DNA of 64,000 nucleotides from Leishmania martiniquensis. Lineage: Eukaryota; Euglenozoa; Kinetoplastea; Trypanosomatida; Trypanosomatidae. This document shows, in pieces, positions 39,766-50,900 of this stretch; within the stretch, counting starts at the first letter, position 1; each line of letters begins with the position of its first letter. The notes under the pieces are model-generated. The model was given only the letters and a program-made list of their open reading frames with translations. It made no database searches and was not told where the DNA came from. A program made the position numbers and the translations under genes. The stretch lies in NCBI RefSeq assembly GCF_017916325.1, contig NC_090171.1, forward strand, positions 1,973,501-2,037,500, in the 5' to 3' direction.

Positions 39766-41469
39766 CTACCCTTCATAATCCGCCCGCGCACGCTTGTGCG
39801 CCGCCCGTTCTTCTTCAAGCGCGGCTCGTAGCGGTGCCGTCATCTCGGACAGCCCCATCGCCACGTACAAATTCACGGCGCCCTTCAGCGCCTCAGCTCC
39901 CTGGTTCAGTGGGAGCAGTCGCTGAGTGTGCCAGCGTAGTTCCTCATCCTTTTGAAATCGCTCCATGAGCCCCGACATGCCCATCTCCTCTGCCACTCCT
40001 TTGAAGAGATATTGAATCATAAGTCGCTGCGATTCGTTGTTCTCGAGAATATCAAGGCAGCTCAAGCAGCGGCTCCAGTAAACCGAGTTGGTGCGCAGCA
40101 GATGGCTGTATACTTTGCACGTGTACTCGATCTGTTTCAAGGTCAGCTCGCTCGCGCTCTCGTAGCGAGCGTGAAACGCCTCTACAAAGAAGGCCTGAAA
40201 GCGGGCGTTGCTCTTGCACAGCCGCTCCGCCGCCATGCTGTACATTTTGCGGTACGCGCGCTCCTCGCAGCAGCCTTCAATCACCATGAAGCAGATGGTT
40301 CGCTCCGTCTGCGGTTGCATCTGTCGTAGAATCTTGTGCACTGCCTCATCAGCGCGGATGCTGCTGCGCATCGCCAGGTACACCTCACGGCGGAGCTTAC
40401 GCTCCTCAGCGTCTATAAGGGTCTTGGATGCGTCAAGGTCCGCACTGGTGGGCAGAGATGCGGCCTCGGAGACAGCCGCAGCAGCACCAGCAGATGGGCC
40501 ATCGGCCGCCTCGCCGTCCGCCTCGCCGCCCCCTTCCTCATCCTCACCGGCCTCGGCGTCGGCGACCTGCTGGAGCAGCTCCACCTCCCAGTCCTCCCCG
40601 AGGAGTGCTTTGCGCATGGTCTCGTACTGCTCCTCGTGAAGGTCGTACTCGGCATCGAAGGCGTACCGGTCCAGCGCATCCTCCGTTGGATACTTCGCGT
40701 CCAGGTCCAGCTCATGTGTCTGCTGCATCTCCAGGTCAAAGAGAACAAGGAACGCTGGGATGGCCTCCTCATTCTCCTTACGTCGCTCCCACTCCTGCAC
40801 TTCTTTCAGGCACGACTCGAGTACCGTCTGGGACCGGGTAGACAGGCGCCACTCCTCGTCATCCATCGCCAACAAGTCCCGAAAGGGGGTTAGGATTTGT
40901 TCATGAAAGGAGCGCCGCTCCTTTAGCCACATCAACCTGAACGTTTGCCGAAACAGCTTCGCCGCTTGATCAATGTCCTCATCGCTCCGCCTGCCGGCCA
41001 TTAAATGCTTCAGCAGCAGCTGATAGATGATGTCCACTTCCACAACGTTGAGCAGGAACAGCCACCCCAGGTAGCGGCTTGCATTCTCTACGTAGCGCCA
41101 GTCCTTCCGAAGATACGCACGATTCCACTGCACTGCTAGGCGCCTGCACAGCAGCTCAACGACCGTTGGAAGGTCTTTGTTAATGCGACTCGTCAGGGCG
41201 GCCAATACAGGGGTGAGATCCGGATCCACCTGCTGTGTGCGCATCATACTACGAGCGAACAAGCCGCGGCCGCGCACGAGGTTTTCACGGATAAGCTCCA
41301 CGGCTGACTGCTCCAAATTGTCTTTGCTCACCCTGTTCACCACACCAGTGATGCTGCGGGCCAAGGCGCGCCATGCCTCTTGCTGAAACGCCACCGAGTT
41401 GGTAGAGGTGAGGTCCTCTGAAGACAATGACGCCGCTTGACGCCGATGAGGCGGAACGTACCGAGACAT
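39766..41469 (-). CDS. CWC22: Pre-mRNA splicing factor CWC22
   Basis: CWC22 is a spliceosomal scaffold; in animals it also delivers eIF4A3 for the exon-junction complex. The 567-residue frame begins at ATG 41469 (MSRYVPPHRRQ), and a strong acceptor (pyrimidine tract ending in AG at 41575-41576) lies 105 bases upstream, which rules out a longer N-terminus. The MIF4G half (about 25-260) contains LIRENLVRGRGLFARSMMR, the 'ENIVRGRGLLSRS' signature of the family, and ALTSRINKDLPTVVELLCRRL. An acidic, Ala/Glu-rich linker (about 305-345) precedes the MA3 half: KLRREVYLAMRSSIRADEA, MVIEGCCEERAYRKMY and MGLSEMTAPLRAALEEE. Human CWC22 is about 900 residues because of an RS-rich tail that is absent here, as in yeast. 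The assignment is firm. Confidence 0.92.
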   Translation of the reverse strand: MSRYVPPHRRQAASLSSEDLTSTNSVAFQQEAWRALARSITGVVNRVSKDNLEQSAVELIRENLVRGRGLFARSMMRTQQVDPDLTPVLAALTSRINKDLPTVVELLCRRLAVQWNRAYLRKDWRYVENASRYLGWLFLLNVVEVDIIYQLLLKHLMAGRRSDEDIDQAAKLFRQTFRLMWLKERRSFHEQILTPFRDLLAMDDEEWRLSTRSQTVLESCLKEVQEWERRKENEEAIPAFLVLFDLEMQQTHELDLDAKYPTEDALDRYAFDAEYDLHEEQYETMRKALLGEDWEVELLQQVADAEAGEDEEGGGEADGEAADGPSAGAAAAVSEAASLPTSADLDASKTLIDAEERKLRREVYLAMRSSIRADEAVHKILRQMQPQTERTICFMVIEGCCEERAYRKMYSMAAERLCKSNARFQAFFVEAFHARYESASELTLKQIEYTCKVYSHLLRTNSVYWSRCLSCLDILENNESQRLMIQYLFKGVAEEMGMSGLMERFQKDEELRWHTQRLLPLNQGAEALKGAVNLYVAMGLSEMTAPLRAALEEERAAHKRARADYEG

Positions 41470-42794
41470 AGGAGAGCGGGGGAGACACCGTGTGAAATAG
41501 CTGCACGCGGGCTGAAACAGTTCTGCTAGCCGCCGCAACAGAGCCGCCAGAATACACAAAAGAGAGGCGCTCTGCTGAAAGGCAGAAAAAAAAACACCGC
41601 GCAAAGTGCCCACCGATTGCCGCACGAGCTGATGCCGACCCCGTTGTGCACACGGCTCTTCTTTGTCTGGGAGGCGGGAGAAGGGGAGGGGGAGGGCTAT
41701 TGAGAAGTTGTTATGTGGGTCGTTTTTTTCCATGAATGCAACAAGGTGCAGGTGCAGGTGGGAGGGGAGAAGCCGGGGACGGTCAAGAAGGTGTATCGCA
41801 GGCGTACAAGTAGTGCGTGTGTGGGAGAGGCAGTCAGGTTTAGCTAGAAGCATGAGGCAAGCGAGAAACACGCGGGCATGATCGCATCGACAGAGAACGC
41901 GCAGTTATGCTCACCGATGCGGAGAGGAGCAGAGGAGGGCATCCTTCTGTAGGCACTCCGCCGTCTGTGCCCCGAAGGGGGGGAAGGGGTCGTGCAACAA
42001 GTGCGCCGAACGGTTGTATGGTCTTCCCGAATAAGGGCGGAAGCGGTGTGTTCATGGGGCAGGAAGAGGACTCCGGCACACGCGAAAAGGGAAGTGAGAG
42101 CGCAGTGGGATTTCACCCCTCGAACGATGCGTCGTTTGGAAGTTCACAGGAGTCGAGGGGGAGTGGGGGAGGGGTGCCGCACTCACAAACTTTCACATCG
42201 CAGCGAGCCGCTGCTCTTTCCTCCTATGCTCACAAACAAGTATATATATATGTGTGTGTGTATTTGGTCACACCGCCGCCATCAACGTCGGCGCATGTGA
42301 CCCTGCGCACCCATGAGCATACGTCTTGGGCGCTGCAGACAGGCGCAAACAAAGGCGTAAGGTAATCGAGAAGCACCAGAAGGGGCGCGAATGAGGGAGC
42401 ACCGCGAACAGCGGGGGAAAGCAAAGAGAAGCGGAAGCGGCTACAGAGAGTGAATGCCATGCATGGCAGAGAGGAAGGGACAGCCGCACGCACGCAGATG
42501 GGGGTCTCCGCTGCGATTGCTGCGACTACACCAACTGCCTCTCTCCATAGGACGAGGAGAGGGGGAGGGGGGGGCAGACACACCTTTGCTTTGACAGAGA
42601 AACCCACGATCAGGTAGAAACGTTTTTGGCCAGCACTCCCGTGACGGCCTCATACCCTTCACTTTCGCTCACCGCAACACGACTGCAGTAGAGAGAGAGC
42701 GCGTGTGTGTGTGTGTGTTCCACTCCGTCACCCGACTTGCCGAGTGCCGAGAGGTCAAGGAAAAGGTACAAGAATAGGCTCCAGCTTCCTCCTC
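41470..42794. other. Intergenic spacer
   Basis: A 1.3 kb spacer. It includes the CWC22 acceptor, an AT repeat running into GT at 42240-42262, and a GT repeat at about 42703-42719. The stretch 41880-42230 is of mixed composition. No gene is supported. Confidence 0.5.
41575..41594 (-). promoter_or_regulatory. Probable spliced-leader acceptor of CWC22
   Basis: Read on the minus strand, a run of nine T followed by CTGCCTTTC ends in AG at 41575-41576. This matches the consensus for trypanosomatid trans-splicing and places the mRNA 5' end about 105 bases before the ATG at 41469. Confidence 0.65.
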
Positions 42795-43424
42795 TTACCT
42801 TCGCTTCGACAGCGTCGGATCGCTCTCCAAGAATGCTTTCAAGCAGGCATACCCCCGCTCCAGGTCGTAGGCGAAGTCGCGCGTCGCCGACTCATCCAGC
42901 ATGTCCGCGGCGCTCATGCTGTCCAGACGTCGCTGCCAGTTCTGCAAGCGCACGCAAAAGTCTTCGTTGCTGAGGCCGAGCTTTCTCAGTACTTGCAGAA
43001 GGTCGCCAAGAGGAGGGTTAAGGACGTCGACGGAAGTCTGCTGGAGGCGCAGCGAGTCCAACAAGGTGATGAAGTGGTCGCTGCATTCTACTGACTGACG
43101 CGCCAAAAAGCGAGCGCTGTTTTCGCTTGGGCTGATCATGGGACCGTCCCGAATAGTCGCCCGCGCAGCCGGGCAACGCGTGCAGTACTTCTCAAAGAAG
43201 TCATCAATCGTCGTGAAGTACGGGTTGCGCGCACTTTGCAGGTGCGCCACGGTGCTCTTGTACTTCTCGAGAAGTCTACGAACGGTGGAATCGTACTGGC
43301 TTTGAGTGATGAGGTCGCGCCGGTTGGCCTTCTCGATCTGTTCAATAGCAATGATGACCGCAAAGAGGTCGGCGAGGTAGTCGATGTGCTGACGATCCTC
43401 TGGCAAGATTTCAATGGACTCCAT
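42795..43424 (-). CDS. VPS28: VPS28, ESCRT-I subunit
   Basis: VPS28 is a core ESCRT-I subunit that links VPS23/VPS37 to ESCRT-II at endosomes during multivesicular-body sorting. The 209-residue length matches the human protein (221), and ATG 43424 is the start. The N-terminal core domain (about 10-110) contains DYLADLFAVIIAIEQIEKA, matching the family's 'NMAELFAVVKTMQALEKA', then LLEKYKSTVAHL and IDDFFEKYCTRCPAARATI. The C-terminal four-helix domain (about 115-205) includes HFITLLDSLRLQQ, LGDLLQVLRKL and MSAADMLDESATRDFAYDLERGY cut short here by the field limit of 20 residues: the match to 'MSASDELDDSQVRQMLFDLE' is clear. No lineage insertion is visible. The other endosomal gene here, the VHS-GAT adaptor, is 8 kb away and acts in the same pathway. 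Confidence 0.93.
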   Translation of the reverse strand: MESIEILPEDRQHIDYLADLFAVIIAIEQIEKANRRDLITQSQYDSTVRRLLEKYKSTVAHLQSARNPYFTTIDDFFEKYCTRCPAARATIRDGPMISPSENSARFLARQSVECSDHFITLLDSLRLQQTSVDVLNPPLGDLLQVLRKLGLSNEDFCVRLQNWQRRLDSMSAADMLDESATRDFAYDLERGYACLKAFLESDPTLSKRR

Positions 43425-45018
43425 GTTGCATCCCTTTAGTGCCGTGTTGAGCGGGAGGATATATCGGCGAAGGAGAGTGCAAAGGAAATGCGCGGCGAAA
43501 GGAAAAGGTTGTCGCTCGTGCTGCGGTCGCAGGCGATGCTTCTGAGCGCTTCCACTGGCGTCCCGCTGGGAAGCAAAGACGGCACGCCACGACCCTCGAT
43601 GAAGACACCAAGAAGTGAGGTGACCGCCGAGTGTGCGTGTTTAGGACTCAGCGCTCAGGACCACGCGCGCCTGCCACTACGAAACAGTGTTCTCAAACTA
43701 AACGAGCGAGGGCAAGAGGAGGAGACGCAGCAATACCGAGAAAAAGTGACGTACGCAATACGCTTCTTTTCTTTGTTCGGTGCCGATGTTCCGTTCGTGC
43801 GAGCCGTATCATGACAACATCAAGGAACCGCAAGCACGTATGCATTCGCTCTGAACACCTTGCCGGCTTGCACGCTTCGTGCAGCATTCCTTAATGGATC
43901 ATGCACGCTTCCGCCTCCGTATATGCATATATATATATATGTATATATATATACATATATTTCAGAAGCACTAAGTGTTAAGTTTTTTTGTGGGGTGAGG
44001 CGGAGGGAGTCGGGTGGTGTCGGCGTTGCAGCGCAGCGTGCAGTCACTCGAAGGTCAACAATAACAAAAAGGAAACCTCAGCTATCTTTTCCACCGGGCG
44101 ATCAGCCATTAGTGCGGAGTCCCGTCCCACCGCCGGCAGTCATGATTGTGAAGACGGCACACAGACACACAGAGAGAGAGCGGCACTCGACATGTGTGTA
44201 AAGAGAAAGAGAGAAAAGGTGTTGAGGTTACGCGGCATGCGCATCTCATAGTCTGGGGGAGGAGGGGAGGGGCGTCAGCACAGCTGTCAGGCAGAGTCAC
44301 AAATAAAAAAGGGCTTTTCTTTCGTTTCTTATTTTTGCGCTCTTTTGAAGAGTTTCCCGTGCACCAGACACATGCGAAGGACACCACGGCGATGACTTCG
44401 TCGTACACAGCCCCACGCTGCGTCCCTCCTCTGCCTCACGGTTACACTGAGAAGCATGACTGACCGTGCACCGCTTTCCGTCCCTCTGCCGACCGCCATT
44501 CCACCATCTACGGCATGGGCTGAGGTAAGGCATCACGTCCGCCCTCACCGCAACGACGCCACGGAAGAATCCAGGATATAAATAAATGTGTGTATATATA
44601 ACGGTGAGTCGGCGCGCATGTGTGTGTAAGTCGAATCGACGATAGAATTTGGTCCAGAGCGGCACCGTACGTAATTGCGAACGCAACTCCCGTCGGCAAA
44701 GAGACGGCACGCGCCTCTCCGCCGGCACCAAGGAGCCCCTCCTCCATGGTAGCTCCAGAGCAGGTTGCAGGTTGCTTCGCCCTCGCACACATTGCGCACC
44801 GAGTCCGGATACGACGGTCAGGTGATCAGCATCATAAGGAAGAGAGAGAGAAAGGCAAGGGTAAAAGCAAAGCTGTAAAGAAAAAAACCGGACGCTCACG
44901 GTGTTCGCAACGATGTCGATCATTCATGGCCGCAGGCACATCGAGTGGTGTTGATGTGCACTGCCTCTCCTCCGCCCGTGAGGCCTGAGTGGAGCCTGCG
45001 CTGTTCCCGAGCACGCAC
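43425..45018. other. Intergenic spacer with large AT palindrome
   Basis: A 1.6 kb spacer. Notable contents: a pyrimidine-rich minus-strand stretch before VPS28 with AG at 43434-43435, a 43-base AT palindrome at 43919-43961, a T run at 43983-43989, and an AT stretch near 44575-44600. An open minus frame at 44297-44923 has no family resemblance and is treated as non-coding. Confidence 0.5.
43919..43961. repeat. AT-rich palindromic repeat
   Basis: A run of alternating A and T interrupted by a single gc and by gt/ac steps is able to pair with itself over most of its length, giving a cruciform or RNA hairpin. It lies in the spacer between the ALDH and VPS28 genes. Confidence 0.65.
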
Positions 45019-46617
45019 TCATTCATGTTTCTCCTTCACGCTCCACGGACGGAACATGTACATGCAATGCGTCACGACATACCACAGACTCGACAGCATC
45101 TTGCTCATGCTAGTTGGGGCGGCGAAGGACAGCAGGTGGCGAAGCATCGCGTCCGACTCGCGGGTGAATGGGTACCACCACAGGTTGCGAGGCAGAAAAC
45201 TGGAAGGTAGCACATCGGAGTTGATGCACTTGGCGTTCACCATCTCCTTCAGCCCCAGGTAGCCATGGGTACGGCCGATGCCGCTCTCCTTCCACCCACC
45301 CCACGGCGCCTCTGGCATTCCATGAGAAAACAGGTGATCGTTGATGGTGACCACGCCGCTCTCCAGCCGCATGGCCACCTCCTTCGCATGCTTCATGTTG
45401 CGAGAGTGGACGCTGCTCGTGAGTGCCATGGTACAGTCGTTCGCCATCTGAATTCCCTCCTCCTCCGTAGCGAAGGGGACGACAGGGAGAACGGGGCCAA
45501 AGGTCTCCTCCCTCATAATACGCATTGATGGCGTACAGCCACTCAGAACAGTGGCAGGGTAGAAGAGGCCGTACTTTGGGCAGCTCGCGCTTGGGCGGCT
45601 CTGCGCCTCGATATGGGCACCTTGCGCCACCGCCTCTTTCACTTGCGCGTCAATCGTGTCGTACTGATCCTTCGTTGTGACGCAGCCCATGTCCGCATCG
45701 AATACGCCGGTGTCCGGGCCGTGGCGCAGCGCCTCCGTTTTAGCCTTCAGCTGCGCGAGGAACTCCGGGTAGATCGACTGATCCACATAGATGCGCTCTA
45801 CGCCGCCGCAGCTCTGGCCCGCATTCTGGTATCCACCCCAGCAAGCGCAGTTTACCGCGCGCTCAATCGAGGCGTCCTTTAGCACCAGCATCGCATCGTT
45901 TCCGCCGAGCTCTAGTGATACTGGTGTCAGCGTCTTGGCCGCCTCAGCCATGAGCTTCTTGCCAACGCCGACGCTGCCGGTGAAAAACAGCTTGTTGATG
46001 CCGGACTGCAGCAACGCCGGTCCAACTTCGGCGCCGCTGACAATGAGATGCTGAAACAGCCCCGTCGGCAACTCACCAGCTCGCATCACCTCCTCAATGA
46101 AACACCCAACAGGCGTGGAGTTGGTGGCTACCTTCAGCAGCACCGCATTGCCGGCCATGAGCCCCATCAGTACCTCACCAAACGGGATGGCAAAGGGGTA
46201 ATTCCACGGCGAGATGATGCCAACTACCCCGACCGGCTGGTAATAAATCGTGTTTGACTTGTTGGCAAAAAAGATGGAGCCGACCGGCAGCTTCTGCGGT
46301 GCCAGCGCCTTCTTGGTGTTCTTGGCGTACCAGTCACACGCCAAGACGCCCGACAAGACCTCCGTCGCAAGAGCATCCTGGCGTGTTTTCCCACTGCAAG
46401 ACACGATCACATCGCGCGCACGATCGGCGTTAGCGGCGAGGAACGTCTTCATCTTCCTCAAGTGTACGGCTCGTTCGTCGTAGGACAGCATGGCCCACGC
46501 CTTCTGCGCTACCCGCGCGTTTGTCACTGCCTTTGCAATATCCGACGCCTGCTGCTGCATGTATCTGCCCACCACGACACCTGTCGCCGGGTTCTTCACT
46601 TCGAAGTGCTGCACCAT
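45019..46617 (-). CDS. Aldehyde dehydrogenase with hydrophobic C-terminal tail
   Basis: A 532-residue member of the ALDH superfamily, which oxidises aldehydes to acids (or thioesters) with NAD(P). The start is the first ATG in the frame (46617). Catalytic residues are present: Asn139 in SPWNYPF, Glu236 in SLELGGN and nucleophile Cys270 in NAGQSCGGVERIYV; EETFGPVLPVVPF marks the C-terminal part of the fold. The dinucleotide-site motif, usually K-P-(S/A)-E, reads LKVATNSTP here, with Thr where Glu normally contacts the adenosine ribose; this favours NADP in some ALDHs. After the usual end at about residue 480, a tail of about 50 residues rich in Trp, Leu, Met and Phe may associate with a membrane, as in fatty-aldehyde dehydrogenases. 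The substrate is not deducible. Sequence style is nearer to the ALDH22 or succinate-semialdehyde groups than to ALDH3. Confidence 0.9.
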   Translation of the reverse strand: MVQHFEVKNPATGVVVGRYMQQQASDIAKAVTNARVAQKAWAMLSYDERAVHLRKMKTFLAANADRARDVIVSCSGKTRQDALATEVLSGVLACDWYAKNTKKALAPQKLPVGSIFFANKSNTIYYQPVGVVGIISPWNYPFAIPFGEVLMGLMAGNAVLLKVATNSTPVGCFIEEVMRAGELPTGLFQHLIVSGAEVGPALLQSGINKLFFTGSVGVGKKLMAEAAKTLTPVSLELGGNDAMLVLKDASIERAVNCACWGGYQNAGQSCGGVERIYVDQSIYPEFLAQLKAKTEALRHGPDTGVFDADMGCVTTKDQYDTIDAQVKEAVAQGAHIEAQSRPSASCPKYGLFYPATVLSGCTPSMRIMREETFGPVLPVVPFATEEEGIQMANDCTMALTSSVHSRNMKHAKEVAMRLESGVVTINDHLFSHGMPEAPWGGWKESGIGRTHGYLGLKEMVNAKCINSDVLPSSFLPRNLWWYPFTRESDAMLRHLLSFAAPTSMSKMLSSLWYVVTHCMYMFRPWSVKEKHE

Positions 46618-47973
46618 TGTCGTCCGTTGTGTTTCGTTTTTTCCTTGGTCTCCGCTTCGGGTCGTTCTCTGTAAAGATGAAGGCTCTGGCGAAGGCAGCA
46701 GCCGTGACACCCTTACCGCTTTGCTGTCTTCGTTTACGGGCCAGTCGTGCGCGGATGCCGCTTTCGCTTTCTTCTTTTGCGTGCGTGCGGAAGGAGGCGT
46801 GGCGATGTCTCCCCCCTCACCCCCCGTTTGTGTGAGCGTCTGTTGTGCGTACGTGCGTGTATGTGCGTGTATGTGTGTGTTTGTGCAAGCCGAAAACGAA
46901 ATGATTGCAGGAAGTGCGGTGACACGTGTCGGGTATGTGACGACCGTCGATGGATCGCTCGCGAAGGATTGGTGAGCGCTTGTCGGACGACAGAGACGAT
47001 CAGCCGAGGAGGAGCGACGGCGGAACGAGATACGAAGCGACGGAAAGCCGAGCGAACGTCTCTATTCGGGCGCGTGGGAGCCAGCAAAGGCGGGCGTGGG
47101 TGCTTACTTGAGGGAAAGGGACAGGACTAACCGGCAGTGAGGAGAACGAAAGAACGTTGCATGCAACACCAACAAGAGAAACCCGAAGAAGCGATTAATC
47201 GTAAAGGCCGAGACCACTGCGGGTGCTTGCGAGAGAGGGACTTATGTCACGTGAGTACAGCCCCGCGTCAGAGGTGGTTCACCAACAGGAGAGCAACCGT
47301 GGGAGCTTCTTGGGGGGAGGGGGGGCGTGTGCGCACCCTTGTCAGTTTAGGTGTGTGAGAGAGAGAAAGAGAAGAGGGCGAGGGAGAGCGAATGCTGCAC
47401 GCTCGGCGAAAGCGGCAAATATAAAGATTTATAATAGAAAGAAAAAGTGCGAGAAGAGATGATGGACGCTGTTATGCGCAAGATGCGAGGGGGCACATAA
47501 ACATTTAGAGTGAGGCACCGCCAGCAAGAGAGAGAGAAAGTGTGGGCATCCATCTTGGCACATGGGTTACGTGAGCGTCCAGCAGCTGTACAGAGACGCA
47601 AACGATACGTCTCGTTTACGGCTAACTCTGGCTCCTCCACCACCGCACCCTCATCCCTACACCAAGAAAAAAGGGGAGGGAGGGGGGGCATCCACACGTG
47701 TGCTATTATGCAGTCACGATGAGCTCCCTGACGACCCTCTTGGCACCTCTACGCACCTCGAAAGTGGTGTGCGCCTCTCGTTCATGGTTCAGTTTCTTAC
47801 AGGCAATTCCCTTCGTGCATCGCCACCGCCGTAGCAGCAATGAGGGAAAGGGGAGGAGGAGGGGGAGCGAGCGGCCACTGTCGGGCAAGACGAGGGCCAC
47901 TCAGACTGCCGCCAACTAGGAAAGGCACAGGCACGACGGCGCTCAGCAATACTGGTATTCCTCTTCCCGAACC
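46618..47973. other. Intergenic spacer
   Basis: A 1.36 kb spacer. It holds an imperfect GT-rich stretch at about 46845-46885, a G-rich run near 47310-47325, and A-rich sequence near 47415-47450. No gene is supported. Confidence 0.55.
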
Positions 47974-50900
47974 TCAGGCGCCCAGCCGGTACTCGGCACG
48001 GAACCGCGGTCGGAACACGTCCGCGCGTGCCTTCTCTCGGTCGAAGCCGTCGCCGACGCTGCGGTTCATCTGCGCCTCATACGACATCGCCAGCGCATTA
48101 TACCTTTCCTCGGCGTCTGCACGGTGGCAACGGCCGTACTGGAAGGCTAGGAACTGATCCACAGGGGCGTGTGCCTTTAAGGCTACCTCACGCTGACGTT
48201 TGCGTACCGCGAGAAGAATTGTAGCGGCAGACGAGCTTTGCGCTGCAGCGAGTGAGTCGGCCCGGGCGCCCTCGCTTCCGTGAAAGTCAGCGTCGCTGCT
48301 GGGGTTGGTCGGCGACCATATGAATTCATCAAGTAATGAGTTTGGCAACCGCACCTTCCACTTTGTATCGTCGCTGACGGCACGCGTAGCAGGCAGCCCG
48401 AGCGCTTTCTCTCTCGCAAAGGAGTGGCGCGCGACTCCCCCTGGGCGTGGCGACCCGCTAGCTTCCTCGTCGCTCTCCCCCTCCGCTTCCTCCGCGGCAT
48501 GGGCAGCAAGTTCGCGCTGCAGCTCTTGACCAGCGGCGCGATCCTCCGCATCCTCCACGTCCGCCATTGCCTCAATGACGTCCAGTGGCGACGATGCCGT
48601 CACACCCCCGCCGCTGAAGAGGGCGGAAGACGCAGCTGTAGCGGTGGTCACTGTGGCGTCTTCGTCTAAATCGTGAAAGAAGCTGCGGAGATTTACCGGG
48701 TTCGAAAGGGCCGCGAAGGCGGCGGCGCTGTCGTCGTAATGCTCGCTCACACCGGCAATGGAGTGGAACTGGCCACCGCGGATGACGACGTTGTTCAGTT
48801 TCTTGCGCTCTCGCGCCTTCTCCAGAATGCTCTCCTCGACGGTGTGCTCACTGATGAGGCGGTAGATGGTGACTGGGCGGGTTTGCCCAATCCGGTGGCA
48901 TCGGTCCTGCGCCTGTAGATCCATGGTGGGATTCCAGTCGCTGTCGTAGAAGATGACGGTGTCGGCGCCGGTGAGATTGAGGCCGATGCCGCCAGAGCGC
49001 GTGGAAAGAATCATGCAGGTGATGCGCGGGTCGGCGTTGAAGCGGTCGACATACTGCTGTCTCAGCTCTGCCCTGGTAGAGCCATCGAGACGTGCGTACT
49101 TGATCCCAATCAAGGCAAGGAAGCGCTCCAGGATGTTCAGCATCTGGACGAATTGAGTGAAAATAAGCGCACGGTGCCCGTTGTGCCGCATCTCCTTCAG
49201 CGCCGTTTCGAGAAACTGTAGCTTGCCGCAGTCGTGGATCAGAAGACGCTTGTCCGGGAAGCTGAAGCTGCGTCGCACCTGGATGGGCCAAAGCTCCTGC
49301 ATAAAGAAGGCAGCATCGTAGCATCGCCGCGGTGCCGCACGATCGCCCTGTGCAGCATCCTGAGCTTGGGCAACGGCACCGATCAGAGGCGCGCACCCCT
49401 CACGCCCGAGAGCCTCGAATGACCCTGGGTGAGCAATCGGAAGCGACCAATGCAGCCTCGGTGGGCGCGCCGCCAACACCGCGGGGACGTACACGCATAC
49501 CCGCTCAAGTACAGGAAGCAGCGCGGCGGCGCGCGCGGAAAGGGACGGGCAGAGAGACGGGTGCCGCTTCGCTAAGACGGTCTGTTGCAACGTCAAGCGA
49601 CATGTCGGTGGCAGATACGTGTTCCGCGCAGCCTGAATAGCCCGGTAGCGCTCCCATTGCGCGAGAATGGTGTGGTCTTGCCGAGAGCGGCTTTGCTGCT
49701 GGACCTGTGCCAAGACGCTTGCGAAGGCCGCGCTCAGGGCAACGCTGCAGACACGCCGCTCATAAGCAGACGACACGACCTCGTTGTGGGGCTGTGCGGA
49801 TGCTTCGAAAAGGGAAGGACTAAAGCGCTCGGAAAATAACGCCATCGCATCCGCCGTCGGCACATCAGGCCGCTCTATGGTAGTGAGGAAAAGCCACCAC
49901 GGCGCTGCGGACCCGGCGCCAGAGAGGAATAGCTCTGGTCGTCCCTCGCACTCACGGATCGTCCAGTCCGCTCCCTTCACCTCCTCCGTCTGCTCTCGCG
50001 TCCTGCCCACCCTGCCGCCATCGTCGTTGACATCAAGCACCTGGATCCACGGGAAACGCCGCCTGCCTCGGTCATCGTTATCGAGGAGAAGCACCTGACG
50101 CGGCACGCGTTGCACAACGGCAGCGTCGTAGCTGAGCACCAGCGGAGAGGTGGTGGGGCGCTCCTCGAAAAGGTCTGGGTGGTCACATACCTTTCGAAGA
50201 GCCAGTAGCACGCTTAGCACACCACCCGCGCCTCCGCCACCGCGCAGCTTTTGCTGCGTTTCGGCGAGTTGCATGTAGTCGTCGTACAGGGAGCGCTGGC
50301 GGCGCGACAGGTGGCAGAGCACGACCTTCTCCGTTTTCGTGGGCAGTTGGGTCTCAACGTCCTTCTTGAGACGCCGCAGCATGAATGGCCGAATGAGAGC
50401 CTGCAGGCGCCGCACTATATCCTCGTTCAGCGTCGACCGTCCCGTAATCATCTCGTCCATCGGGTTGCTGAACCACTCCTTGAACTCCGTGTTTGAGCGA
50501 AACGCCGAGGCAAAGGGGAGGAGGAAGTGGAAGAGGGACCAGAGCTCCATGATTGAGTTTTGCAGTGGGGTGCCGGTCAGCAGTAGGCGGTACTCTGCCT
50601 GCAGGTCGAAGAGCGACTGCCACTTGAGGCTCATGAAGTTCTTTACGTGATGTGCCTCGTCGAGCACCAGGAACCCCCACGGACGGCGGCGGAACACCTT
50701 GCGGTCCTGCACCACCAAGTTGTACGAAGTCACGCACACGTGAAAGGCGTCCTCACTCGTCCACCCTTTGCGCAGCTGATGCCGCTCCTTCGTAGGCCCG
50801 ATGTACGTGAGCACCTTAAGCCCCGGCGCCCATCGCTCCAGCTCTGCCTTCCAGTTCAGTACGACAGTCGTGGGGACCACGATCAAGTGCGGTCCCCAGT

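Noticed and set aside
44297..44923. 208-codon minus-strand open frame between ALDH and VPS28
   Set aside because: Arg/Ser/Cys-rich translation crossing an AT microsatellite (a Thr-His-Ile-Tyr-Leu-Tyr run); no conserved pattern. Low-priority possibility only.
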